From UBA4736 sp002404015 (lineage in GTDB: Bacteria; Chloroflexota; Dormibacteria; Dormibacterales; Dormibacteraceae): a DNA stretch of 64,000 nucleotides. Of the stretch, positions 47,149 to 54,914 are shown in pieces; position 1 is the stretch's first letter; every line of letters begins with the position of its first letter. The notes beneath the pieces were generated by a model that did not search any database, was not told the DNA's origin, and saw only the letters and a list, made by a program, of their open reading frames with translations. The translations under genes were made by a program, and so were the position numbers. The stretch covers positions 62,001-126,000 of the forward strand of contig DAIOCN010000002.1 of assembly GCA_036747295.1 (NCBI GenBank), given 5' to 3'.

Positions 47149-47862
47149 CTAAAGGGGAGGCCACTTCAGGCGGGCATAAATCTCGAGCGCTGGGGACAGC
47201 AGCTCCGTGAACCGGCCCAGGAACACGAGGACGCCCATGGCCACCAGTAGCGTCCCGCCCGTCGCGTTGATCGCCGCCGCATGCCGGCGCAGCCAGCCGC
47301 TGAGCGCGCCGAAGCGATCCATGAACGCGGCCGCCAGCAGGAAGGGGACGCCCAGGCCCAGCGAGTAGAGGAGCAGGAGCGCTGCCCCCAACAGGACGGT
47401 GCCCTGGCTGCCGGCGAGCAGCAGGATGGAGCCCAGGACGGGACCTATGCAGGGTGTCCAGCCGATCGCGAAGGCCAGCCCCAGCAGCAGGGCCCCCGAG
47501 GGCCCCGGCCGCACGTGCTCCAGCAGCGGCCGGCCCTCGCGCATCAGGAGCCCGGGCCGGACCAGGCCCAGGAGGACCAGCCCCAGCACCACGATCACGG
47601 CGCCTGAGATCCGCTCCAGGAGCACCTTGTTCTCCAGCAGCAGCTGTCCGATCGCCGAAGCAGCCGCTCCCAGCGCCGTGAACACGGCGGCGAAGCCCGC
47701 GACGAACAGCCCGGCCGCCAGCAGCGTCCGGCCCCGGCCGGCGCTGACGCCGGACATGAACGAGACATAACCAGGCACCAGGGGCAGCGTGCACGGCGAG
47801 CTGAAGGAGAGCACGCCCGCGGCGATCGCGAGTAATGGCAGGGCAGGGCCGCTGAACGTCAT
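47149..47862 (-). CDS. ccdA: Cytochrome c biogenesis protein CcdA
   Basis: 237 residues from ATG at 47862 with six TM segments. SFSSPCTLPLVPGYVSFMSG and IGWTPCIGPVLGSIL each carry one of the two conserved redox Cys in Pro-Cys contexts. CcdA moves electrons across the membrane to reduce apocytochrome or thiol partners, which fits the cytochrome c at 11.1 kb. No thioredoxin-like partner is adjacent. Confidence 0.93.
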   Translation of the reverse strand: MTFSGPALPLLAIAAGVLSFSSPCTLPLVPGYVSFMSGVSAGRGRTLLAAGLFVAGFAAVFTALGAAASAIGQLLLENKVLLERISGAVIVVLGLVLLGLVRPGLLMREGRPLLEHVRPGPSGALLLGLAFAIGWTPCIGPVLGSILLLAGSQGTVLLGAALLLLYSLGLGVPFLLAAAFMDRFGALSGWLRRHAAAINATGGTLLVAMGVLVFLGRFTELLSPALEIYARLKWPPL

Positions 47863-47898
47863 GCCAGGGCAATCTCTCACAAGTAGGGGGCGCCAGCC

Positions 47899-49167
47899 GT
47901 GCGCCAAGATACGCGGGTGAGGGAGGGGCGGCTGGAGCGTGACGGCGTCGGGCTGCGCTACCTGGAATGGCCGGCCGGCGATGAGAAGGAGCCGGCGATC
48001 CTGCTCATCCACGGGCTCAGCTCGAACGCCCTGATCTGGACGCGGCTCGCCCCCCTGCTCGCCGGTCGCCGGGTGGTGGCCCTGGACCAGCGCTCGCACG
48101 GCCGCTCCGACTCCCCCGCCACCGGGTACGGCAACGAGCAGCTGGCCGCCGACGTGGCCTTCGCCATCTCCGAGCTTGGCCTGGTCCGGCCGGTCGTCGC
48201 CGGCCATTCCTGGGGCGCCCTGATCGCACTCGAGCTGGCCGCGACGTGGCCCGACCTCGTGGGCGGGCTGGCGGTCGTCGACGGCCCGATCGCGCCGATG
48301 AGCATGTTCATGACCTGGGACGAGGCCGCGACCCGCATGCAGCCGCCGCTGCCCGTCTACAAGGGTTTCGACGAGGCGGCCGGCGCGGTGCGCGACTACC
48401 TCCGCGATGCCTGGGACGGCGACCTGGCCGACTTCGTCGAGGCCGGCCTCGTCGAGGAAGGGGGCGCCTGGAGGTCCACCCTCACGGCGCCGGTGCGGCT
48501 GGAGATCCTCAAGGCGATGTTCGGGGCTCAGCCCGAGCTGCTGCTGCCCCGGGTCGAGGGACCGATCCTGGTAGCGGCGGCGGGCGACTTCCGCGACTGG
48601 CGAGAGCGCCAGGTGGCGATGGCGACCGAGATCCGGCCGGACGCCGTCGTTCACTGGTACGACTCGGCTCACGACATCCCCCTGATCCGGCCGGCGGAGC
48701 TGGCCGTGGACCTGGATCGGCTCGCGTACCGGGCCGCGTACCGCGAGGTGGAGCGCGACCTGGACGGACTGGACGGCGACTGGTCGCGGCCCGCCCAGGG
48801 AGACGGCGCGGGCTGGTCGGCAAAGGACCTGCTGGCTCACCTGGCGAGCACGCAGGCGGCGCTGCCGCGGATCTTCAGCACCAGCGTCGAGCCCCGCGCA
48901 GCGGTGAAGGACGGCGCCGCTCCGTTTGACTCGGCGCGCTGGAACGCCTCGCAGGTCGGGCGCCGCATGGAGGCGACTCCCGAATCTCTCAAGCAGGAGA
49001 TCCGAGCAGCGACCGACGCGCTCGATCCGGTGCTGGCCGAGGCTGACCTGCAGTCGGTGACGCAGGCCGGCCCCTTTGCGGGCCGGCCCCTGGCGGAAAC
49101 CCTGGAATTGATGCTCGCCCACCAGCGGACCCACGCGGCAGAGCTGCGCCGGGCGCTCCAGGGCTGA
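47899..49167 (+). CDS. Alpha/beta hydrolase fused to a DinB-like four-helix domain
   Basis: 422 residues. Residues 1-270 are an alpha/beta hydrolase: LLIHGLSSNALIW, the nucleophile elbow GHSWGALIALE, an Asp near the third strand and SAHDIPL with the His. From about 275 a helical DinB/DUF664-like domain follows (REVERDLDGLDGDWSRPAQGDGAGWSAKDLLAHLAST; LMLAHQRTHAAELRRAL). The combination in one chain is unusual. GTG at 47899 was taken; GTG at 47917 is also possible. It is followed after 4 bp by the LarA-like gene. Confidence 0.85.
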   Translation: MRQDTRVREGRLERDGVGLRYLEWPAGDEKEPAILLIHGLSSNALIWTRLAPLLAGRRVVALDQRSHGRSDSPATGYGNEQLAADVAFAISELGLVRPVVAGHSWGALIALELAATWPDLVGGLAVVDGPIAPMSMFMTWDEAATRMQPPLPVYKGFDEAAGAVRDYLRDAWDGDLADFVEAGLVEEGGAWRSTLTAPVRLEILKAMFGAQPELLLPRVEGPILVAAAGDFRDWRERQVAMATEIRPDAVVHWYDSAHDIPLIRPAELAVDLDRLAYRAAYREVERDLDGLDGDWSRPAQGDGAGWSAKDLLAHLASTQAALPRIFSTSVEPRAAVKDGAAPFDSARWNASQVGRRMEATPESLKQEIRAATDALDPVLAEADLQSVTQAGPFAGRPLAETLELMLAHQRTHAAELRRALQG

Positions 49168-49171
49168 TCCG

Positions 49172-50482
49172 ATGGGCGCTCCGCTGGACCCTACGCCGAT
49201 GCTGCCGGGCCTGGCGCGGATGGCCGGACGGCTGCTGGAGGGGGTCGAGCCGCCCCGCGTGACCCTGGTCCGCCAGCGCCTGGATCCGCCGGTGCTCGAG
49301 GACATCGAAGCCGGCGTCAGGTCCGAGGTGCGGGGCGCGCTGGAGCGGACGGGCCGGGCGCCCCAGCGCGTGGCCGTAGGGGCGGGCAGCCGCGGCGTCG
49401 CCAACTACGGCCGGATCGTGACGGCGGTCGTGGAGACGCTCCGCGAGGCGGGCTGGGACCCGTTCGTGGTGCCGGCCATGGGCAGCCACGGGGCGGCGAC
49501 TGCCGAGGGCCAGGCCGAGGTCCTGGCGGACCACGGGATCGAGCGCGCCCTGGTGCGGGCCACCATGGAGACCGAGGTCGTCGGCGAGGCCCTCGGCGTC
49601 CCGGTCCACGTCGATCGAAACGTGGTCGAAGCGGGCGCCGTGTTCCTGGTGAACCGGATCAAGCCGCACACGAGCTTTCGGGGCTCGGTGGAGTCCGGGC
49701 TGGCCAAGATGGCGGCGGTCGGCCTGGGCAAGCAGCCCGGCGCGCGGACGATGCACGCGGAGGGCGTGAACGGCCTCCGGGACCGGATCCCGGCCGCCGC
49801 CCGCGTGCTGCGCGAGAGCGGCCTGCTGGTGGGCGGGCTGGGCATCATCGAGAACCAGCGCGACGAGACCGCCCGCGTGGCCGGCCTGGCCGCCGCTGAG
49901 ATCGGCGAGGCAGCTGAAGCGGCCCTGCTCGAGGAGGCGTGCCGGTTGATGCCGGCGATCCCGTTCGGCGACCTCGACGTGCTGGTGATCGATCGGATGG
50001 GCAAGGACATCTCGGGGGCGGGGATGGACACCAACGTTCTCCGGCGCATGCGCGTGATCGGCCAGCCCGAACCGCAGCCGCACGCGGTGACGGCCGTGGT
50101 GGTGCTCGATCTGACGGACGCCTCCCACGGCAACGCGATGGGGATCGGGTCGGCGGACTACACGACCGCCCAGCTCGTCTCCAAGATCGACTTCGAGGCC
50201 CTCTACACCAACGGGATCACGGCCGGGCTGATCGGGATCGAGCGCATGAAGCTGCCCGTCATCATGCCCAACGACCTGTCGGCCGTCCTGGCCGCGATCG
50301 CCGCCCGGGGGCGGTCGACCCCGATCCGGCTGGCGTGGATCCGCGACACCCTCCACGTCGGCGAGCTGCACGTGTCGGAGGCGCTCGCCGAGGAGGCCCG
50401 CGGCCGCGATGACCTGGAGGTCCTCGGCGGTGCGGAGCCGATGCCCTTCGACGCGTCCGGGCGGCTTCGGCCTTCGGCCTGA
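49172..50482 (+). CDS. LarA-family protein (nickel-pincer-dependent racemase/isomerase-like, DUF2088)
   Basis: 436 residues. PAMGSHGAATAEGQAEVL (His106), NRIKPHTSFRGSVESGLAKMA (His166, Lys179) and ARTMHAEG (His195) resemble the LarA active site. Lys179 and His195 are 16 apart, the same spacing as the cofactor-bearing Lys184 and nickel ligand His200 of L. plantarum LarA. With larB and larC nearby, a nickel-pincer nucleotide enzyme is likely. The substrate need not be lactate. ATG start 4 bp after the hydrolase fusion. Confidence 0.8.
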   Translation: MGAPLDPTPMLPGLARMAGRLLEGVEPPRVTLVRQRLDPPVLEDIEAGVRSEVRGALERTGRAPQRVAVGAGSRGVANYGRIVTAVVETLREAGWDPFVVPAMGSHGAATAEGQAEVLADHGIERALVRATMETEVVGEALGVPVHVDRNVVEAGAVFLVNRIKPHTSFRGSVESGLAKMAAVGLGKQPGARTMHAEGVNGLRDRIPAAARVLRESGLLVGGLGIIENQRDETARVAGLAAAEIGEAAEAALLEEACRLMPAIPFGDLDVLVIDRMGKDISGAGMDTNVLRRMRVIGQPEPQPHAVTAVVVLDLTDASHGNAMGIGSADYTTAQLVSKIDFEALYTNGITAGLIGIERMKLPVIMPNDLSAVLAAIAARGRSTPIRLAWIRDTLHVGELHVSEALAEEARGRDDLEVLGGAEPMPFDASGRLRPSA

Positions 50483-50486
50483 GGCC

Positions 50487-51281
50487 TTAGCCGACCAGGG
50501 CGATCGGCCGGACCGGCGAGCCGGTGGCGCCCTGCAGCTTCAGGGGCAGGCAGACGAACCCGAACTCGTTCAGACCGGTCTCGCCGAGCTCTTCCAGGAA
50601 TAGGTTCTCGAGAATGTGGATGCCGGCGCGCGCCAGCAGTATCACGTGGCCGGGGAGGCTGGTGTTGGTGACGGGCGAGACACCTTCGAGCCAGTCCCAG
50701 GCCATGTTGTCGGCGCCCACCGCGCGGACGCCGGCGTCGGCCAGCCACTGCGAGACCGCGCCGGAGAAGCCGGGCGCCCGCAGGTAGTCCGGCGGCTTGT
50801 TCCACAGCCGTCCGAAGCCGGTGCGGATCAGGACCACGTCCCCGCGCCGGACCTTGACAGCCTGGGCGTTGGCAGCGTCCTGGACCTCCTGGAGCGGGAT
50901 CCAGCGGGCCGGCGCCACCTGCTTCATCTGGTGGCGCACGAGGTCGATGAGGACGCCGCGGCCGACCATCGGGAGCATCGTCTCGGCGCCCAGCTCGGTG
51001 AAGCCGAAGGCGGTCTGCACTTTGGAGTCGACCTGGCGGGCCCCGTACAGGATGAGGTGCTCAGCCTGGTGGGCCAGGGCGTCGATGTGGGTGCCGCTGT
51101 GGTCGCTCGAGATCAGGACGCCGGCGGCGCTGGTCCGCGCGTCCGGGCCGCCGGGCTCGTGGTGCCGGTGGAGCAGGTACTGGTAGCCAGGCGGCACGTG
51201 GCCGGGGTGGATGGGCGCACCCGCGTACCGCGGCTGCTCCAGGTCGAAGACGCGGGCGGCGGTGAGCTGCTCAGCGATCAT
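50487..51281 (-). CDS. Cyclase-family (kynurenine formamidase-like) metal-dependent hydrolase
   Basis: 264 residues from ATG at 51281. The metal-binding motif SSDHSGTHIDALAH, GVLIDLV, VRRGDVVLIRTGFG and GADNMAWDW are typical of the cyclase superfamily (PF04199), which includes kynurenine formamidases and isatin hydrolase. Substrate uncertain. Its start overlaps the GlsB-like gene by 11 nt. Confidence 0.9.
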   Translation of the reverse strand: MIAEQLTAARVFDLEQPRYAGAPIHPGHVPPGYQYLLHRHHEPGGPDARTSAAGVLISSDHSGTHIDALAHQAEHLILYGARQVDSKVQTAFGFTELGAETMLPMVGRGVLIDLVRHQMKQVAPARWIPLQEVQDAANAQAVKVRRGDVVLIRTGFGRLWNKPPDYLRAPGFSGAVSQWLADAGVRAVGADNMAWDWLEGVSPVTNTSLPGHVILLARAGIHILENLFLEELGETGLNEFGFVCLPLKLQGATGSPVRPIALVG

Positions 51282-51573
51282 GGGTGCGGCCGCCGCCACC
51301 GAGCGCGCGCAGGATCGCCAGGAAGATGGTGGCGCCCAGCACGGCGACCAGGAGGCTGCCCCAGAAGCCATACACGGTGCCGTGGACGAAGTAGCTCATG
51401 ACGAAGCCGCCGACGAAGGCGCCGATCACCCCTACGATGATGTCGGCCAGGCAGCCCAGGCCGCGGCCCTGCACGATCCGGCCGGCGATGGCGCCGGCGA
51501 TCAGGCCGACAACGATCCAGGAGAGGAAGCCGCCCGGGTCCAGAACCACGCCCCCCACGGTCACCAAGTTCAT
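51271..51573 (-). CDS. GlsB/YeaQ/YmgE-family small membrane protein
   Basis: 100 residues with three TM segments: FLSWIVVGLIAGAIAGRIVQG, CLADIIVGVIGAFVGGFV and LVAVLGATIFLAIL. The repeated Gly-rich helices fit the transglycosylase-associated (GlsB/YeaQ/YmgE) family, often stress-induced. Its end overlaps the cyclase start. Confidence 0.9.
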   Translation of the reverse strand: MNLVTVGGVVLDPGGFLSWIVVGLIAGAIAGRIVQGRGLGCLADIIVGVIGAFVGGFVMSYFVHGTVYGFWGSLLVAVLGATIFLAILRALGGGGRTHDR

Positions 51574-51579
51574 TTGCGG

Positions 51580-51585
51580 AGTCTA
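51580..51585 (-). promoter_or_regulatory. -10 element TAGACT, 6 nt before the GlsB-like start
   Basis: Minus-strand TAGACT, 6 nt, ATG at 51573; leaderless type. Confidence 0.5.
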
Positions 51586-51634
51586 AGCCCGGATCCACGC
51601 ATCCACGACTGCGCCGCAAATCGGGCGATCCGGG

Positions 51635-52408
51635 CTACGGCGCAACCTCGCGCGGGAGGTCGGTGAGGAACATGCGACCTGGCTCGTGCGTGATCATCAG
51701 CTCCGCCGCGGCCTCTTTGGCGATCGCCTGGGGCGTCACCCCGCAGGCCCAGAAGACGGGAACGTCGTCGGGCTCCATGTCGACCGCGTCGCCGTAGTCG
51801 AGGCGCCCGAGGTCTCTGATCCCGATCAGCGCCGGGTCGCCGACGTGGACGGGCGAGCCGTGGGCGTGCGGATAGCGCGCCGAGAGCTGCAGCACCAACG
51901 GCAGCTGCTCGGACTTGATCGGCCGCATCGTCACCACCATCGGACCCGCGAAGCGGCCGGCCGTGACGCAGCGAAGGCTCGAGACGAACATGGGAACGGT
52001 CGTAAAACGTTTTACATGACGCAGCTCGACCCCAGCCTCGGCCAGCGCGTGCTCGAAGGTGAAGCTGCAGCCGAGCAGGAACGCGACCAGGTCGTCGCGC
52101 CAGAGCTCGCGGATGTCGGGGCGCTTCTCGACCGGCGCACCGCGTCGGTACACTCGGTAGCCGGGCACATCGGTGCGCAGGTCGGCGCCCGGTGCGCTGA
52201 GGCGAGGCTCCGGGTCGCCAGGGGGCGTGATCTCGATCACCGGGCAGGGCTTGGGGTTGCGCGAGCAGAAGGAAGCGAACTCCGCCGCCTCGGCCGCCGG
52301 CAGGATGACCAGGTTGGCCTGCTGGTGCTGGGGACAGTGCCCGGCGGTGCTGCCCTCCCAGCGTCCGTCGCGGGCGGCGAGCCGGACCGCGGCCGGCGAG
52401 GACTCCAT
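51635..52408 (-). CDS. DUF1445 / YcsI-family putative hydro-lyase (D-glutamate cyclase-like)
   Basis: 257 residues. SPAAVRLAARDGRWEGSTAGHCPQHQQANLVILP, CSFTFEHALAEAG, HVGDPALIGI and VPVFWACGVTPQ are hallmarks of the family. Mammalian D-glutamate cyclase, which makes 5-oxo-D-proline, shares the domain, and in Bacillus ycsI sits with the ycsF-kipI-kipA 5-oxoprolinase genes. Here it lies 14 kb from pxpABC but carries the same 14-bp palindrome as pxpC. Confidence 0.9.
   Translation of the reverse strand: MESSPAAVRLAARDGRWEGSTAGHCPQHQQANLVILPAAEAAEFASFCSRNPKPCPVIEITPPGDPEPRLSAPGADLRTDVPGYRVYRRGAPVEKRPDIRELWRDDLVAFLLGCSFTFEHALAEAGVELRHVKRFTTVPMFVSSLRCVTAGRFAGPMVVTMRPIKSEQLPLVLQLSARYPHAHGSPVHVGDPALIGIRDLGRLDYGDAVDMEPDDVPVFWACGVTPQAIAKEAAAELMITHEPGRMFLTDLPREVAP
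52002..52015. promoter_or_regulatory. Intragenic LacI-family-type operator palindrome, copy 2
   Basis: GTAAAACGTTTTAC, identical to the copy in pxpC. It is read in coding as GTA-AAA-CGT-TTT-AC, four codons rarely used in this GC-rich region, suggesting the DNA sequence itself is conserved. Confidence 0.6.
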
Positions 52409-52415
52409 CGATTCG

Positions 52416-52421
52416 AGTCTA
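52416..52421 (-). promoter_or_regulatory. -10 element TAGACT, 7 nt before the DUF1445 start
   Basis: Minus-strand TAGACT, 7 nt, ATG at 52408; leaderless type. It sits in the 34-bp gap after accA, so the DUF1445 gene is probably transcribed on its own. Confidence 0.55.
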
Positions 52422-52442
52422 AGCGCGCCTGACGAGCGCGCC

Positions 52443-53309
52443 CTACTTGGGTTCGACCTTGGGCCCGAAATGGGGCTGGGCTCCCACCAGCGAGTCGATG
52501 TAGCGGTAGCGGTCGTAGCGGTGCTGCAGGAGCGCACCCCGCTCCATGGCCAGAAACGGCTGCAGACCCCGCCAGAGCGCCTCGTCGAGCGCAGCCGCCA
52601 TGGCATCGAAGTCCAGGTGGGCACCGCCCTCCGGCTCGGGCACGATCTCCTCGACGACGCCCATGGCGAGCAGGTCGCGAGAGGTGATCTGCAGCTGCTC
52701 GGCTGCCTCCACCTTGCGCGAGTTGTCGCGCCAGACGATGGACGCGGCCGATTCGGGCGCCGCCACTGAGTAGATCGCGTTCTCCAGCATCAGGACCTGG
52801 TCCGCGACACCCATACCGAGCGCGCCGCCGCTGCCTCCTTCCCCGATCACAGCCGCCAGCACCGGCACCGGCACCTTGAACCACGCCATGATCGCGGCCG
52901 CGATGGCCGCGGCGATCCCCCGCTCTTCGGCTGTGGCGCCGGGAAAGGCACCCGGCGTGTCGATCAGCGAAACGATCGGGAACCCGAACTTGGCCGCCTG
53001 GTAGGCCAGACGGATCGCCTTCCGGTAGCCCTCGGGGTGCATCATCCCCCAGTTCCGGCCCACCCGCTCGGCCAGCGTCCGGCCCTTCTGGTGGCCCATG
53101 AACATCGTGGTCCGGCCGTGCCAGGTGCCGACGCCCGCGACCAGGGCGGGGTCGTTGGCTGCCATCCGGTCTCCCTTCAGCTCTACGAAGTCGGGCGCCA
53201 GGCGGCGGATGTAGTCGAGGGTGTACGGCCGCTTGGGATGCCGCGCCAACTCCACCACCTGCCAGACGGAGAGCGTGTTGGCCTCGCGGCTACGCAGCTG
53301 CTGCGTCAC
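52443..53309 (-). CDS. accA: Acetyl-CoA carboxylase carboxyltransferase subunit alpha
   Basis: 288 residues. RHPKRPYTLDYIRRLAPDFVELKGDR, GHQKGRT, GMMHPEGYRKAIRL, LIDTPGAFPGATAEERG and GEGGSGGALGMGVADQVLMLENAIYSV are AccA motifs. It transfers the carboxyl from biotin to acetyl-CoA to make malonyl-CoA. GTG start overlaps the accD stop. The biotin carboxylase and carrier genes are not in the window. Confidence 0.96.
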   Translation of the reverse strand: MTQQLRSREANTLSVWQVVELARHPKRPYTLDYIRRLAPDFVELKGDRMAANDPALVAGVGTWHGRTTMFMGHQKGRTLAERVGRNWGMMHPEGYRKAIRLAYQAAKFGFPIVSLIDTPGAFPGATAEERGIAAAIAAAIMAWFKVPVPVLAAVIGEGGSGGALGMGVADQVLMLENAIYSVAAPESAASIVWRDNSRKVEAAEQLQITSRDLLAMGVVEEIVPEPEGGAHLDFDAMAAALDEALWRGLQPFLAMERGALLQHRYDRYRYIDSLVGAQPHFGPKVEPK

Positions 53310-54142
53310 GAGTACAGCTCCAGCAGGTGCGCGAGCAGCGGGCGCAGCTCGTTGCGGGGCACAACCATGTCCACCTGTCCGTGCTCGAGCTGGAACTCGG
53401 CGCTCTGGAACCCGGCCGGCAGGTCGGCGTACGTGGCCTGCTTGATGACGCGGGCACCGGTGAAGCCGATGGCGGCACCCGGCTCAGCGATGTTGACGTC
53501 GGCCAGCAGGGCCAGCGACGCGGAGGTGCCGCCGAACGTGGGGTCGGTCAGGATCGAGAAGAATGGAACTCCCGCGTCATGGAGCCGGCCGACCGCGGCG
53601 TTCACCTTCGCCATCTGCATCAGCGCCAGAACCCCCTCCTGCATCCGGGCCCCGCCCGAGGCGGCGACCAGCAGATATGGCAGCCGTGAGGAGGCGGCCT
53701 GCTCCATGCCGCGCGCCAGCCGCTCGCCGGCGACGATGGAGAGCGTCCCGCCCACGAACCGGAAGTCGAAGACGGCCAGCCAGATCGGCCGGCCGCCCAG
53801 GGTACACGTGCCGGTGCGCACCGCCTCGTTGAGGCCTTCCTCGCGCGCTTGGTCGATCGTTTCCTGGTAGGGCTTGGGCAGCCTCCACTCGAGCAGGTCG
53901 TGGGGGCGCACGTCGGCCCACCGCTCCTGCCAGCTGGTGGGGTCCGGCAGCAGCGCGAGCCAGGCGTCGGCGTGCATGCGGAAGTGATGCCCGCACTCGC
54001 AGACGTAGACCTCCTCGGCGAGCTCCTCGGGGTCCAGGGCGATGCCGCAGCTGGGGCAGTTCGTCGACAGCGAGATGGGCGGCAGCCGGCCGCCGGTGAC
54101 CGGGGTCGACGCCGGCTCCGGCTGCAGGATCGCCATCCTCAT
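53306..54142 (-). CDS. accD: Acetyl-CoA carboxylase carboxyltransferase subunit beta
   Basis: 278 residues from ATG at 54142. An N-terminal zinc-ribbon segment (NCPSCGIAL...VYVCECGHHF) precedes the crotonase-like core (FDFRFVGGTLSIVAGERLARG, ASGGARMQEGVLALMQMAK, TDPTFGGTSASLALLADVNIAEPGAAIGFTGARVI). The second Cys pair is CxC, whereas AccD usually has CxxC. Start overlaps the fabG stop as ATGA. Partner of AccA. Confidence 0.95.
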   Translation of the reverse strand: MRMAILQPEPASTPVTGGRLPPISLSTNCPSCGIALDPEELAEEVYVCECGHHFRMHADAWLALLPDPTSWQERWADVRPHDLLEWRLPKPYQETIDQAREEGLNEAVRTGTCTLGGRPIWLAVFDFRFVGGTLSIVAGERLARGMEQAASSRLPYLLVAASGGARMQEGVLALMQMAKVNAAVGRLHDAGVPFFSILTDPTFGGTSASLALLADVNIAEPGAAIGFTGARVIKQATYADLPAGFQSAEFQLEHGQVDMVVPRNELRPLLAHLLELYS

Positions 54143-54864
54143 ACCGAGAGGCCCCCGTCGACAACCAGCACCTGGCCGGTGATGAACCCGGCGGCCGGCG
54201 AGCAGAGAAAGGCCACCGCCGCCGCGACGTCCTCCGGCGTTCCCTCGCGGCCCAACGGCGTCATCTTGACCAGGGCGGCCACCATCTCGTCGGTCAGCGA
54301 GTTGGCGGTCAGCTCGGTCCGCACATAGCCGGGCGCCACCGCGTTGACGGTGATATTGCGGCTGGCGATCTCCTTGGCGATCGACTTGGTGAATCCGATC
54401 AGGCCGGCCTTGGCCGCTGCGTAGTTGGCCTGGCCGGCGTTGCCGTTGATGCCGACGATCGAGCTCAGGTTCACGATCCGGCCCCAGCGAGCCCGCATCA
54501 TCCCCATCATCACGGCCTTGGTGGTGTGAAACGCGCTGGTCAGGTCGGTCTCGATGATGTGGTCCCAGTCCGCCGGCTTCATCCGCAGCAGCAGGTTGTC
54601 GCGGACGGCGCCGGCGTTGTTCACAAGGACGTCGACCTGGCCGACCTTCTTCACCATCGCGGCCACCGCGTCGCCGTCCGTGACGTCGCACTGGACCGCC
54701 TCACCCCCGATCTCGGCCGCGGTCTGCTCGGCCGCCGCCGAGTCGGAGCGATAGACCACGTGGACCTTGGCGCCCATGTTGGCCAGTGCCACCGAGATGG
54801 CGCGCCCGATGCCCTTGCCGCCGCCCGTCACCAGCGCCGTCTTGGTCGCCAGCTCAGCGGGCAT
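54139..54864 (-). CDS. fabG: 3-oxoacyl-ACP reductase FabG
   Basis: 241 residues. NADP-binding TGGGKGIGRA, NNAGA, NLSSIVG with the catalytic Ser, and NYAAAKAGLIGFTKS with Tyr and Lys are the SDR catalytic set; the end FITGQVLVVDGGLSV is typical. It reduces beta-ketoacyl-ACP. The 46-bp gap to fabD is filled by a MITE-end-like sequence. Confidence 0.95.
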   Translation of the reverse strand: MPAELATKTALVTGGGKGIGRAISVALANMGAKVHVVYRSDSAAAEQTAAEIGGEAVQCDVTDGDAVAAMVKKVGQVDVLVNNAGAVRDNLLLRMKPADWDHIIETDLTSAFHTTKAVMMGMMRARWGRIVNLSSIVGINGNAGQANYAAAKAGLIGFTKSIAKEIASRNITVNAVAPGYVRTELTANSLTDEMVAALVKMTPLGREGTPEDVAAAVAFLCSPAAGFITGQVLVVDGGLSV

Positions 54865-54876
54865 CAGTCTCCCGCT

Positions 54877-54914
54877 CCTGAAGCTTTCCACGAACTTCTG
54901 GGGCGGGACACTAG
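54877..54914. repeat. Solo copy of the MITE end sequence
   Basis: 38 bp matching 30979-31016 at 35 of 38 positions, ending in GGGACACTAG. It occupies nearly all of the fabD-fabG gap, and its CTAG supplies the fabD stop codon, just as the copy at 31 kb does for the zinc-ribbon gene. No second end is seen nearby. Confidence 0.75.

Noticed and set aside
50469..50490. Short GGCC repeats between the LarA-like and cyclase genes as a terminator
   Set aside because: The possible stems are only 4-5 bp with tiny loops and lie within coding sequence; too weak to call.
51278..51619. A second minus-strand frame overlapping the GlsB-like gene
   Set aside because: Arg/Gly-rich sequence in an alternative frame; the overlapping frame encodes a convincing three-TM GlsB protein.
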